NCBI GenBank assembly: GCA_007132225.1
Contig: SLPB01000143.1
Span: 1 to 45,828 of the forward strand
Length of the DNA stretch: 45,828 nucleotides
From: Bacteroidales bacterium
GTDB lineage: Bacteria; Bacteroidota; Bacteroidia; Bacteroidales; PUMT01
Reading direction: 5' to 3'
Part shown: positions 1 through 7,203 of the stretch, piece by piece
How the letters are laid out: every line of letters starts with the position of its first letter
Position numbering within the stretch: the stretch's first letter is position 1
The notes under the pieces: generated by a model
Told to the model about the DNA's origin: nothing
Database searches by the model: none
The model's input: only the letters and a program-made list of their open reading frames with translations
Program-made: the position numbers and the translations under genes

Positions 1-15
1 TACTTTATACGAATG

Positions 16-245
16 AATCGTCCATGACGATATTTTCAATATCTTCACAAAATACAATGAAAATATTGTCATGGTAAGATCCATAAGACCAATGATTTAA
101 TATTAATATTTACTTATGAATTCCCATTATACTAAAGTCTCACAAAATAACATATATAAAACAGGGGATCCCTCGGACTCGAAGCGCTGAACATGAATTA
201 CCTCAACAATAGTTTATTAGTATAAATCGTCCATGACAATATTTT
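16..245. repeat. Three-copy direct/inverted motif upstream of the stress protein gene
   Basis: The 17-nt unit CCATGACGATATTTTCA lies at 22-38. Its reverse complement, with one difference that would still pair as G-U, lies at 58-74, so the two can form a 17-bp hairpin with a 19-nt loop. A third copy lies at 231-245 in direct orientation. The direct copies also share AATCGT just upstream (16-21 and 225-230), giving 21 nt with one mismatch. The third copy ends about 25 nt before the start codon at 271. No T tract follows the hairpin, so it does not look like a simple terminator. It may be an operator or an RNA element; the function is unknown. Confidence 0.6.
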
Positions 246-270
246 ATAACTAACAATTAACTATATCTCA

Positions 271-1164
271 ATGGAAAATAACAATAAAAAGAATATCATC
301 AACCATATTCTTGTGCCAGTAGATTTTTCAGATTATTCTCTGAACGCCTGCTATTTCGCCCTCCATCTGTCATCAAGACTGGGTGCGGACATCAAGCTTT
401 TTCATGCTTTTTTCAATCCAATGATAGATGCCATGGCTTTCCCTGATGCATACACTTACCAGTCAAATATGACGGAAATTTTCATGGAGCTCGAGCAAAA
501 TGCGGAGAAAGAAATGAAACTGTTTACCAAGAAAATTAAAAGGTATGCCACCCTGAAAGAATTAAAAGAGGTGAAAATCAATACGGAGGTCATTTCTGGT
601 CAGCCCGGTTTTGAGATTGAGAATACTATAAATTCATATCACCCTGACATTATTATCATTGGCACAAAAGGCCAGGGGAAGCAGTCCAGTGACATTTTGG
701 GGTCGGTTGCAGCAAAAGTGATTGATAGTTCAGGCATACCTGTTCTTTTAGTTACAAAGGATGCAAGGATAGATGAAGATGAAAAAATAAAAGTGCTTTA
801 TGCAACTAATTTTGATGATTCTGATTACCTGGCTATACAAAGCCTGATAACCATATTGTCAGGCTTTAGCATCATGATAAACTGCGTGCATTTTCACGGA
901 AACACAGATAAGAGTAATGATAAGGAGAAAATGAATGAAATGAAAAAGTATTTTTCAGAAAAATACAAAGAAATATCTTTGGAATGCTCCATAATAGGAA
1001 GTGAAGATATTGTTTCCGGACTAAAAAACTTTGTGCAAAGCAATGATATAGACCTTATTGCACTTACCCACAAAAAAAGAAATTTTTTTTACAGGCTTTT
1101 CAACCCTAGTTTGGCAAAGAAATTGCTGTTTAATACCAGCAAACCGGTATTTGTGTTCAATTAA
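271..1164 (+). CDS. Universal stress protein, tandem UspA domains
   Basis: This cytoplasmic protein of 297 residues carries two UspA-type alpha/beta domains in tandem, about residues 11-162 and 172-297. The first opens with ILVPVDFSDYS and ends with the family's nucleotide-binding pattern G-x2-G-x9-G-S (G131 to S145), so it probably binds ATP. The second opens with KVLYATNFDDSD, but its matching segment (THKKRNFFYRLF) lacks the glycine pattern, so it is probably non-binding. Tandem two-domain proteins of about 280-300 residues are the usual form in Bacteroidota. The gene stands alone and is preceded by the repeats at 22-245, which may control it. Its precise stress role cannot be read from sequence. 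Confidence 0.9.
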   Translation: MENNNKKNIINHILVPVDFSDYSLNACYFALHLSSRLGADIKLFHAFFNPMIDAMAFPDAYTYQSNMTEIFMELEQNAEKEMKLFTKKIKRYATLKELKEVKINTEVISGQPGFEIENTINSYHPDIIIIGTKGQGKQSSDILGSVAAKVIDSSGIPVLLVTKDARIDEDEKIKVLYATNFDDSDYLAIQSLITILSGFSIMINCVHFHGNTDKSNDKEKMNEMKKYFSEKYKEISLECSIIGSEDIVSGLKNFVQSNDIDLIALTHKKRNFFYRLFNPSLAKKLLFNTSKPVFVFN

Positions 1165-1185
1165 AATTATCAAAACTGACCGGCA

Positions 1186-1219
1186 TTTTGCAAATTACGT
1201 AAAAAAAATATTACTTTAG
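1186..1219 (+). promoter_or_regulatory. Candidate Bacteroidetes-type promoter for the TPR gene
   Basis: TTTTG at 1186-1190 and TACTTTAG at 1212-1219 are 21 nt apart. This fits the Bacteroidetes pattern TTTG-N17-23-TAnnTTTG with one mismatch in the -7 box. It would give a leader of about 70 nt before the start codon at 1299. Confidence 0.35.
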
Positions 1220-1298
1220 CAATTATAAATTTTAAATATACAATATCTGCTTAATACGAGTTACCTACATAATTACTTATAACTAAAACCTTTAATCA

Positions 1299-2276
1299 AT
1301 GAAACTCAAGTTACCACAAAAGCTCTTTTTGATTTCAAGTATGTTTCTGTTTTTAGGATTTCAGATACAGGGTCAGACATTGAATGAAGCAATTGATGCC
1401 TATAATACAGGTATCGGGTTAATTGACGATGATATTAAGGCAGCGATTGAAAGCCTTGAAAAAAGCTGGGAAATTGCCAGTCAGCTTGGAGAAGAGGGTG
1501 AGGATTTAAAAGAACAGGCAGAAATTCAAATTCCTGGTCTATATTATGACATGGCAATGAATTTTTATCGTGAAAGAAATATTGATCAGGCCGTAGAAGG
1601 CTTCGAACAGACCCTGGAAGCATCCGACGAATTCGATGATCCCGGCACCAAGCAACGTGCAGAAAATGTTCTGCACCAGCTTTATGCCATACAAGCCAAT
1701 GCAAATTTCAGGGAAAACAATAATGACGAAGCCCTAAGATTATTTGAAAAGGCACTTGAAATCAATCCGCAGCATGCCAGGTCTCACCTGGGCAAGGGAC
1801 TGGTTTACAGGAGGCTTGAGGATGCTGAAAATTTTAAAGAAGCAATGAATAGTGCTATCGAAGCCGGGTTAACTACCGGCGAGGATAACATAGTCGAAAC
1901 TGCCGAATCCACTGCCCGTGACTTTTTTCTTGTACGTGCGGTAAGGTCCAAAAGTGAAGGCAGTCATACACAGGCTATTGACTTCCTGAACTCTTCACTT
2001 GCTTACGATGAGACATTCCCGGAAACTCATTTTCTTCTGGCCTCAATTTACAATGAGCAATCCCGCTATGAAGATGCTGTAAACAGTGCAAGGAGAGCCA
2101 TAGATTTTTCAAACGGCGGCCCTGAAGATACAGCCAAGATGTATTTCCAGCTTGGAGAGGCATATGCCGGACTTGGGAACACAAGCGAAGCATGTGATGC
2201 CTTTAAGCAAGCTGCCTATGGAAGTTATGAGGCATCTGCAAAATACCAGATTGAGCACGTCCTTAAGTGTGAGTAA
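1299..2276 (+). CDS. Exported tetratricopeptide repeat protein
   Basis: The 325-residue product has an N-terminal signal peptide: basic KLKLPQK, a hydrophobic core around residues 9-22, and probable cleavage near GQT at about residue 26. It is therefore likely periplasmic. The rest is helical with several TPR units. Clear ones are near residues 76-110 (YYDMAMNFYRERNIDQAVEG), 130-165 (NNNDEALRLFEKALEINPQ) and 237-305. There is no catalytic motif. TPR proteins serve as scaffolds, and no partner is suggested by the neighbours. The gene appears monocistronic: it ends at a strong hairpin shared with the convergent pcrB. Confidence 0.85.
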   Translation: MKLKLPQKLFLISSMFLFLGFQIQGQTLNEAIDAYNTGIGLIDDDIKAAIESLEKSWEIASQLGEEGEDLKEQAEIQIPGLYYDMAMNFYRERNIDQAVEGFEQTLEASDEFDDPGTKQRAENVLHQLYAIQANANFRENNNDEALRLFEKALEINPQHARSHLGKGLVYRRLEDAENFKEAMNSAIEAGLTTGEDNIVETAESTARDFFLVRAVRSKSEGSHTQAIDFLNSSLAYDETFPETHFLLASIYNEQSRYEDAVNSARRAIDFSNGGPEDTAKMYFQLGEAYAGLGNTSEACDAFKQAAYGSYEASAKYQIEHVLKCE

Positions 2277-2291
2277 AAGATAAATTCCCTA

Positions 2292-2329
2292 AGAATAACC
2301 ACCTTGTAAAAATACAGGGTGGTTATTCT
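2292..2329. terminator. Bidirectional terminator hairpin between TPR gene and pcrB
   Basis: A 16-bp stem pairs 2292-2307 with 2314-2329 around the loop AAAAAT, with one G-U pair. ATTTTAA follows on the plus strand. The right arm reaches into the pcrB stop codon (2328-2330, minus strand), so one hairpin probably ends both convergent genes. Confidence 0.7.
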
Positions 2330-3050
2330 ATTTTAACAGGGCAGCAAATTCCTTCAGTTTGCCTGGATTATGCTGGACAGCATTACCGATAACAGCCATA
2401 TCAGCTCCGGCATCGAATACCCTTTTCAGATCACCTGCGTTTTGTATTCCTCCCCCAACAATAAGGGGTATGCTTATACTCTTCTTAACTGCTCCGATTA
2501 AATCCGGGGATATAATCCCTGCAGCACCGCTTCCGCCTTCCATATAAATTAGTTTCAATCCCAGTAACTCTCCGGCAATTGCTGTAGAGACAGCCAGATC
2601 AGGTTTATTCCGGGGCAAAGGCCGGGTATTGCTCATATACTCCACAGAGCTTGTACTGCCGTTTTCAATAAGCATATAACCCGTTGGAATAACTTCAAGT
2701 GAACTGTTTTTAAGAAACTGTGCGGCAATTACATGATTACCTATCAAAAAGTCGGGGTTGCGGCCTGAAATAAGAGACAAAAATAATAATCCATCCGCCT
2801 TGTCACTCAACTGACTGGGGTTTCCGGGAAAAATCACAACAGGCAAGGATGAGAATTCACGTATGGCGGATATAAAGGAGCCGACAGGTTGATTTACCAG
2901 GCTTCCCCCAACAAGTATAATTGATATCCCGACATTATCAGCATATTTCAGTAAAAGTGGCAGCTTATCGCTGGCTGTTTCATCCGGGTCGATAAGAAGA
3001 GCCAGCATCTTTTGTCTGCCGGAAAGATCAAGTATTGAATTATAAATCAT
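2328..3050 (-). CDS. pcrB: Geranylgeranylglyceryl/heptaprenylglyceryl phosphate synthase (PcrB/GGGPS family)
   Basis: This TIM-barrel prenyltransferase of 240 residues should join a polyprenyl diphosphate to sn-glycerol-1-phosphate. Family motifs are visible: ALLIDPDE near the N-terminus, VGGSLV, PTGYMLIENGS, the glycerol-phosphate-binding MEGGSGAAG, VGGGIQ and VIGNAVQ. The open frame extends to a TTG at 3074 that overlaps the upstream gene; the ATG at 3050 fits the family start better and lies 8 nt after the phosphopantetheinyl transferase stop. The enzyme makes ether lipids in archaea. Bacteroidota commonly carry a homologue whose end product is less clear, and prenyl chain length cannot be read here. 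It is last in the minus-strand run from gldE. Confidence 0.88.
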   Translation of the reverse strand: MIYNSILDLSGRQKMLALLIDPDETASDKLPLLLKYADNVGISIILVGGSLVNQPVGSFISAIREFSSLPVVIFPGNPSQLSDKADGLLFLSLISGRNPDFLIGNHVIAAQFLKNSSLEVIPTGYMLIENGSTSSVEYMSNTRPLPRNKPDLAVSTAIAGELLGLKLIYMEGGSGAAGIISPDLIGAVKKSISIPLIVGGGIQNAGDLKRVFDAGADMAVIGNAVQHNPGKLKEFAALLK

Positions 3051-3058
3051 ATTATGGA

Positions 3059-3691
3059 TCACTTGGAGCACCAAACAATGGTATAATTTTGATATTTGAA
3101 ATAAGTTAAAGTAAAAAATTCATGGATGGTATTGTTATATACTTTACCATTAAGTATTCCCTCACTTCCCGGGATAAAGGGGTCAATAATGATATCTTCC
3201 CGGAAATTAATATTCTGCTTATCACATATTTTATATAATGCCTCCTTGGCGCACCAATAAATATATACATGATATTTCCAGCATTTTTTATCAATTGCAT
3301 TTTCCTCAGAAGGTGTAAGAAATTTACCTGACAAATTGGCGATCTTTCCGGAGACATACTCAAGATCGATTCCCACCCTGTGTTTCCTGCTAATAAGCAC
3401 AGAAGTAAGTTTATTGGAATGAGATATGCTTATATTGAAGGTTCTGTCAGTTAAAAACGGTTTCCTTTTGCCATTATAAAAGATCCTGACCCCGGGAGCT
3501 GTCATCCTGGAAAGCAAAACCCTTACGCTCAGCCATTCAAGTTTCCGGCTATAACTTTTAAAACTGTTAAGCGTAGCCCTTTCCTCGCTGTTAAGATCAA
3601 GCAGATTATCAAGTGAAGAAAAATCCTCGGTTATCTCCCATAAGCCAAGAAGACAATCTTCGTGTACATATTTTTTCATCACCAGTCCCAT
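3059..3691 (-). CDS. 4'-phosphopantetheinyl transferase, Sfp superfamily
   Basis: The 210-residue protein should transfer the phosphopantetheine arm of CoA to a serine of carrier proteins. Family motifs appear in order: NISISHSN (residues about 86-93), VGIDLEY with the metal-binding Asp (about 106-112), and YWCAKEALYKI (about 144-154), the W-x2-KEA-x2-K signature. Length is usual for the Sfp type. ATG starts exist at 3691 and 3679; the longer form is kept, but the second (MKKYVHED) is equally plausible. It sits between gldD (46 nt away) and pcrB (8 nt away). No carrier-protein gene lies in the window, so the target is unknown; the fatty-acid acyl carrier protein is a likely one. Confidence 0.88.
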   Translation of the reverse strand: MGLVMKKYVHEDCLLGLWEITEDFSSLDNLLDLNSEERATLNSFKSYSRKLEWLSVRVLLSRMTAPGVRIFYNGKRKPFLTDRTFNISISHSNKLTSVLISRKHRVGIDLEYVSGKIANLSGKFLTPSEENAIDKKCWKYHVYIYWCAKEALYKICDKQNINFREDIIIDPFIPGSEGILNGKVYNNTIHEFFTLTYFKYQNYTIVWCSK

Positions 3692-3737
3692 AATTCCAGT
3701 TAATTTTAATGCTGAAATCGAAAAAGTTTAAAAATAA

Positions 3738-4316
3738 TTATTCCCAGGCAAAGGATTCAATCAGGTAAAGTATATCTTCCCTGAAATAATCAATAACAGG
3801 AGCTAATGAATCTTTATTGGGCTGCACATCAAAATAGAGGGCTCCCCTGAAAAAATGCCGACTGCTATCGGTAAGGAAAAACTGAAGGGCAGAAGCTGAA
3901 TTTCCTTTAATGTCATATAAAACACCATAGACATCTTTCTCTTTATTAATGAAAATCCGTTCATTAATAGCATCAGCCCTGACTGTATGCTTAAATGCAA
4001 GCTTCCTGCTATCCTCAATATACTCTACCAGGTTATTATCAACCTCCTTGTAGCTTATATGAAGACGTCCTCCGAATTCAGGAAAGTCAATATTCAACCA
4101 GCAGGGTTGATTGCCAGGGGAAACATCACTGCTTATTTTTGCAAAGGAGGGATATCCGAAAACATAGGGGCAGTCTCCCTTATAGGAGACATAAGACCTC
4201 TCGGGAAAATCAATTCTGAAGTATCCCCTGGGCTTGGGTGAATAATCGCCGGAACAGGATATTAAAAAAGCAAGCAGTAGTATTATAAAAACAGTGCCCG
4301 TTGATATTCGAATCAT
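3738..4316 (-). CDS. gldD: GldD-like gliding motility lipoprotein
   Basis: The 192-residue protein has a lipoprotein signal ending in LISC with Cys21 as the lipidation site, followed by the GldD-typical PKPRGYFRIDFP. GldD is needed for gliding in Flavobacterium, but homologues are widespread in non-gliding Bacteroidota, so motility cannot be inferred. The open frame can be extended to a TTG at 4322; the ATG at 4316 starts 2 nt after the gldE stop and is preferred. The gldE-gldD pair is a conserved arrangement and suggests that the two proteins work together in the envelope. Biochemical function is not established. Confidence 0.88.
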   Translation of the reverse strand: MIRISTGTVFIILLLAFLISCSGDYSPKPRGYFRIDFPERSYVSYKGDCPYVFGYPSFAKISSDVSPGNQPCWLNIDFPEFGGRLHISYKEVDNNLVEYIEDSRKLAFKHTVRADAINERIFINKEKDVYGVLYDIKGNSASALQFFLTDSSRHFFRGALYFDVQPNKDSLAPVIDYFREDILYLIESFAWE

Positions 4317-4318
4317 AA

Positions 4319-5659
4319 TCAAATTGTTTTTGCCTTATCATTATCACCTATGTACACCCTGATTTGTTTAATGCGTCGGTTATCAGCCGATTCTATTTTA
4401 AACTCAAATTGTTTATAAATTATTTTCTTATTCCTCTCAGGAATTTCACCCTCGTACTCCAGAATTAATCCGGCAAGTGTATCTGCATCACCTTTGATAT
4501 CATCAAAAACATATGGACTAAGGTTAAGAATTTTATAGAAGTCATTCAGAGGAGTTTTCCCTTCAAAAATATAGTTGCGGTCATCAAGTTTTGAAAAATA
4601 GAGCTCCTCAAGATCAAACTCATCACTTATCTCACCCACAATCTCTTCCAGTATATCTTCCATCGTGACAATGCCGGTGGTGCCACCGTATTCATCAACA
4701 ACGATAGCCATATGTATTTTCCTGACCTGAAATTCCTTTAAAAGATCGTTGATTTTTTTTGTTTCCGGCACAAAATAGGGAGGTCTGATAAGAGTCTGCC
4801 AGCGGAAAGAATCTCCTTTTTGATGATGGGGAAGTAGATCCTTTACATATAAAATCCCTTTTATATTATCAAATGTCTCCGAAAAAACAGGTATTCTGGA
4901 ATATCCTGATTCAATAACAACCGAAATCAGTTTATTCATTCCTGTGGAAGTATTCACGGCCATTACATCAATGCGGGGTTTCATAACTTCCGTTACATCC
5001 TTGTTGCCAAAATCAATTATACCCTCCAGCATTCTTTTATCCTCTTTGAGTGAAGATGCAGTCAGGTCGAGGGCATGCGAAAGATCATCAATAGAAAGAT
5101 TTTCCCTCTTCTGCCCCACTCTTTGATAAATTAATGATCCCGACCGCATAAGTAAAATAGCAACCGGCTTAAATATCTTTTCAAGAATGAGAAGAGGATG
5201 CGACATAAGAAGACTGAATCTCACAGGTTTGGAATTGGCATAAAGCTTTGGCACTATTTCTCCAAAAAGCAATAGCAGAAAGGTAATTACTACAACCTTA
5301 AAAGTAAATCCCAGGGTTGGTGAACCAGAAAAATCAAAAAGTGAATCAGAAATATAAGTTGACAATATTACTATAGCAACATTGACAAAATTATTGGCTA
5401 CTACAATGGTAGCCAGAAGACTCTCCGGGTTATCCAGCAACTTCATGGCTATATGGCTGGCCCGGCTGTTTTTCTGCTGAAGCTGGTTGAGGTCGACAGG
5501 AGATAATGAAAAAAAGCCAACTTCCGAACCTGAAATCATTGCTGAGGAGATCAGAAGAAATACCAGTCCAAGTAAACCTATTGCTGTTCCAAGCGTAAAA
5601 GAATGAAATACAATATCGGCTCTGGCAAAAAACCCTGAATAAAACTCAATGTCTTCCAA
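4319..5659 (-). CDS. gldE: GldE-like CNNM/CorC-family membrane protein with CBS pair
   Basis: This 446-residue inner membrane protein has an N-terminal DUF21/CNNM domain with about four membrane segments (residues 20-170, including [15 protein letters not shown] and [12 protein letters not shown]). A CBS pair follows (about 205-335, with [11 protein letters not shown] and [19 protein letters not shown]), then a C-terminal CorC/HlyC domain (about 350-435). Relatives transport or sense divalent cations. GldE is a gliding-linked member found beside gldD. The only plausible start is a TTG at 5659, because the next in-frame ATG lies inside the first membrane segment. The 226-nt gap to ssb holds a 7-bp hairpin (5702-5722) and an A8 run (5800-5807, T8 on the minus strand) that may weakly terminate ssb transcription. 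Confidence 0.88.
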   Translation of the reverse strand: MEDIEFYSGFFARADIVFHSFTLGTAIGLLGLVFLLISSAMISGSEVGFFSLSPVDLNQLQQKNSRASHIAMKLLDNPESLLATIVVANNFVNVAIVILSTYISDSLFDFSGSPTLGFTFKVVVITFLLLLFGEIVPKLYANSKPVRFSLLMSHPLLILEKIFKPVAILLMRSGSLIYQRVGQKRENLSIDDLSHALDLTASSLKEDKRMLEGIIDFGNKDVTEVMKPRIDVMAVNTSTGMNKLISVVIESGYSRIPVFSETFDNIKGILYVKDLLPHHQKGDSFRWQTLIRPPYFVPETKKINDLLKEFQVRKIHMAIVVDEYGGTTGIVTMEDILEEIVGEISDEFDLEELYFSKLDDRNYIFEGKTPLNDFYKILNLSPYVFDDIKGDADTLAGLILEYEGEIPERNKKIIYKQFEFKIESADNRRIKQIRVYIGDNDKAKTI

Positions 5660-5885
5660 AATGGAACTGAGATCTTTATATTTATTAATCCGAGACTCTG
5701 ACTTCTGTTTAATATACAGAAGCGATTTTCTGCAAAGCCTGCAAGTTAATAAAATATTTGCTGATAATTATACAAGCAGCCATATCCAGGCACCGGCATA
5801 AAAAAAAGACGGCTATCTTACCGGGCTATTATTATATACAGACAACTAATTCATCTTATGCAAGACTATGGAATCATATTCAGGT

Positions 5886-6302
5886 TCAAAAAGGAAGGTC
5901 ATCATTTTCGACATTGCCGGCCGGTGCTTCCTCCGCGGACCCTGCACTTTCATGCTCACCAGTTCCGGCTGGTTCGGATTTTTTACCAAGCATTTTCATC
6001 ACATCAGCAAAAACTTCGGTGGTATAGCGTTTATTTCCGTCCTTGTCATCCCAGGACCTGGTTCTGAGCCGGCCTTCGATATAAAGCAATTCCCCTTTCT
6101 TTACATACTTTTCAGCTACCTCGGCCAGACCTCTCCAGAGGACAACCCGGTGCCATTCGGTCTGGGTTACTTTCTCTCCGCTTTTGTCTTTATAAGTTTC
6201 ATTTGTTGCCAGGTTAAAATTGGCAACTGCAACACCAGATTCAAGGTGTCTTACTTCAGGATCCTGTCCTGTGTTTCCGATAAGCACAACTTTGTTAACC
6301 AT
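5886..6302 (-). CDS. ssb: Single-stranded DNA-binding protein
   Basis: The 138-residue protein binds single-stranded DNA in replication, repair and recombination. An OB fold spans residues 1-105, beginning [18 protein letters not shown] and containing TEWHRVVLW and [13 protein letters not shown] low-complexity acidic, Gly/Ala/Glu-rich linker follows, and the protein ends in DDLPF, the acidic tip that recruits partner proteins. Length is slightly short of the usual 140-180. It heads the minus-strand run ssb-gldE-gldD. A short perfect hairpin (6324-6330 with 6334-6340) lies about 22 nt upstream of the start codon, in the presumed leader. Confidence 0.95.
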   Translation of the reverse strand: MVNKVVLIGNTGQDPEVRHLESGVAVANFNLATNETYKDKSGEKVTQTEWHRVVLWRGLAEVAEKYVKKGELLYIEGRLRTRSWDDKDGNKRYTTEVFADVMKMLGKKSEPAGTGEHESAGSAEEAPAGNVENDDLPF

Positions 6303-6658
6303 AATATTTGATTTTTTATTAGTACTATATTAAATATAGTGAAATTTGCATCTTAAAACAACAGCTAAATTGAGAAATTTTTATCAAACCATGGTAAAAA
6401 AATTACAACTAATATTAATCCCGCGACCTTATTGCGGGGGTACATAAACAAAATATCGCTAATAGTACTGCATAACTCACTTGTAAACTATACTTTATTC
6501 AAATTATTTCTTGATATCAATCCAAAAACAGTTAACTTTATACAGTCTTTTGAAAATAAGCATCAAAGAGTTTTTTTATTTTGGTAAATAAAATTATATT
6601 TGCAGTCCAATAAAACAAAAAAACTGTACTAAATTATTGATAACTAAAGATTTTAAAA
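6303..6658. other. Divergent intergenic region between ssb and the HU gene; mutY absent
   Basis: These 356 nt are AT-rich and hold no credible reading frame. They contain the ssb leader hairpin at 6324-6340, a GC-rich hairpin CCCGC/GCGGG (6420-6424 with 6434-6438, no T tract) and the HU promoter at 6595-6602. In many Bacteroidota mutY lies between ssb and an HU gene; I see no trace of it here. Confidence 0.6.
6595..6602 (+). promoter_or_regulatory. Perfect -7 box upstream of the HU-like gene
   Basis: TATATTTG matches the Bacteroidetes -7 consensus TAnnTTTG exactly. Only a T-rich stretch (6571-6577) is present at the -33 distance. The box lies 57 nt before the start codon at 6659. Confidence 0.5.
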
Positions 6659-6946
6659 ATGACAAAGGCAGATATTGTTAACGAAATTTCCAAAAACACT
6701 GGAATTGAAAAAGTAACTGTTCAAAAAACAGTTGAAGCTTTTATGGAATCGGTCAAAGACTCCCTGGCAAAAGACAAGAACGTCTATTTAAGGGGTTTTG
6801 GAAGCTTCATTGTAAAGAAAAGAGCAGAAAAAACTGCAAGGAACATCTCCAAGAATACTACAATTATAATCCCCGAACATTATATCCCGGCCTTTAAGCC
6901 ATCCAAGACTTTTGTCAACAAGGTTAAAACGTATGTGAAAAAATAA
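6659..6946 (+). CDS. HU/IHF-family DNA-binding protein
   Basis: The 95-residue nucleoid protein bends and packages DNA as a dimer. It begins with the family's helical MTKADIVNEISKNTGI and carries the core signature LRGFGSFIVKKRAEKTARN (about 45-63). This leads into the beta-arm, whose tip is NTTIIIPEHYIPAFKPS (about 67-83). The arm normally carries a Pro for intercalation, here in the IIIPEHYIP segment. It is the first gene of the plus-strand run HU, 30-residue basic protein, ribonuclease G. It is more HU-like than IHF-like by length, but one sequence cannot settle this. Confidence 0.93.
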   Translation: MTKADIVNEISKNTGIEKVTVQKTVEAFMESVKDSLAKDKNVYLRGFGSFIVKKRAEKTARNISKNTTIIIPEHYIPAFKPSKTFVNKVKTYVKK

Positions 6947-6968
6947 TTTCGGAAAATAATAATAAACA

Positions 6969-7061
6969 ATGCCAAACGGAAAAAAAAGAAAAAGACATAA
7001 GATGGCTACTCACAAACGTAAAAAGCGTTTGAGGAAAAATCGCCATAAGAAAAGGAAATAG
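6969..7061 (+). CDS. 30-residue basic protein, AURKAIP1/COX24 (mS38/bS22-like) family
   Basis: An ATG at 6969 opens a 30-residue frame ending with TAG at 7059-7061. About 60% of residues are Lys, Arg or His, and the protein reads MPNGKKRKRHKMATHKRKKR in its first 20 residues. From memory it matches a tiny protein conserved across Bacteroidota and annotated with the AURKAIP1/COX24 domain, a homologue of mitoribosomal mS38 and actinobacterial bS22. These bind rRNA of the small subunit, so a ribosomal role is likely by family. It follows the HU gene by 22 nt and precedes a strong terminator hairpin. The size is below most gene-finder cut-offs, but composition and context make it a real gene. Confidence 0.8.
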   Translation: MPNGKKRKRHKMATHKRKKRLRKNRHKKRK

Positions 7062-7087
7062 TCTGTTTTTAGGCTCATGAACAATAT

Positions 7088-7138
7088 TTATAATATACTA
7101 AACCTAAAGAAAGCATCTTTAGGTTTAGTATATTATAA
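7088..7138. terminator. Long perfect hairpin after the basic small protein gene
   Basis: A perfect 23-bp stem pairs 7088-7110 with 7116-7138 around the loop AAGCA. The stem is AT-rich with a CCTAAAG/CTTTAGG core near the loop. No T tract follows on the plus strand. It probably ends the HU-small protein transcript or acts as a processing or stability element ahead of ribonuclease G. Confidence 0.6.
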
Positions 7139-7203
7139 CCCATATCATTAACGGCTGCCGTTCCGTGACATTCAAATTATTTTCTTAAAATACATAAGGA
7201 ATT

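Noticed and set aside
160-190. GC-richer patch around GGGATCCC as a tRNA end or attachment site
   Set aside because: No cloverleaf can be drawn, no CCA end is present, and there is no integrase or second copy in the window.
3738-5659. Evidence that the organism glides, from gldD and gldE
   Set aside because: These two genes are common in non-gliding Bacteroidota, and the other gld/spr genes are not in the window.
5868-6311. 147-codon plus-strand frame opposite ssb
   Set aside because: It lies fully antisense to a certain ssb gene, and its translation has no family features.
6420-6438. CCCGC/GCGGG hairpin in the ssb-HU gap as a terminator
   Set aside because: It has only 5 bp with no T tract on either strand, and no transcript is expected to end between divergent genes.
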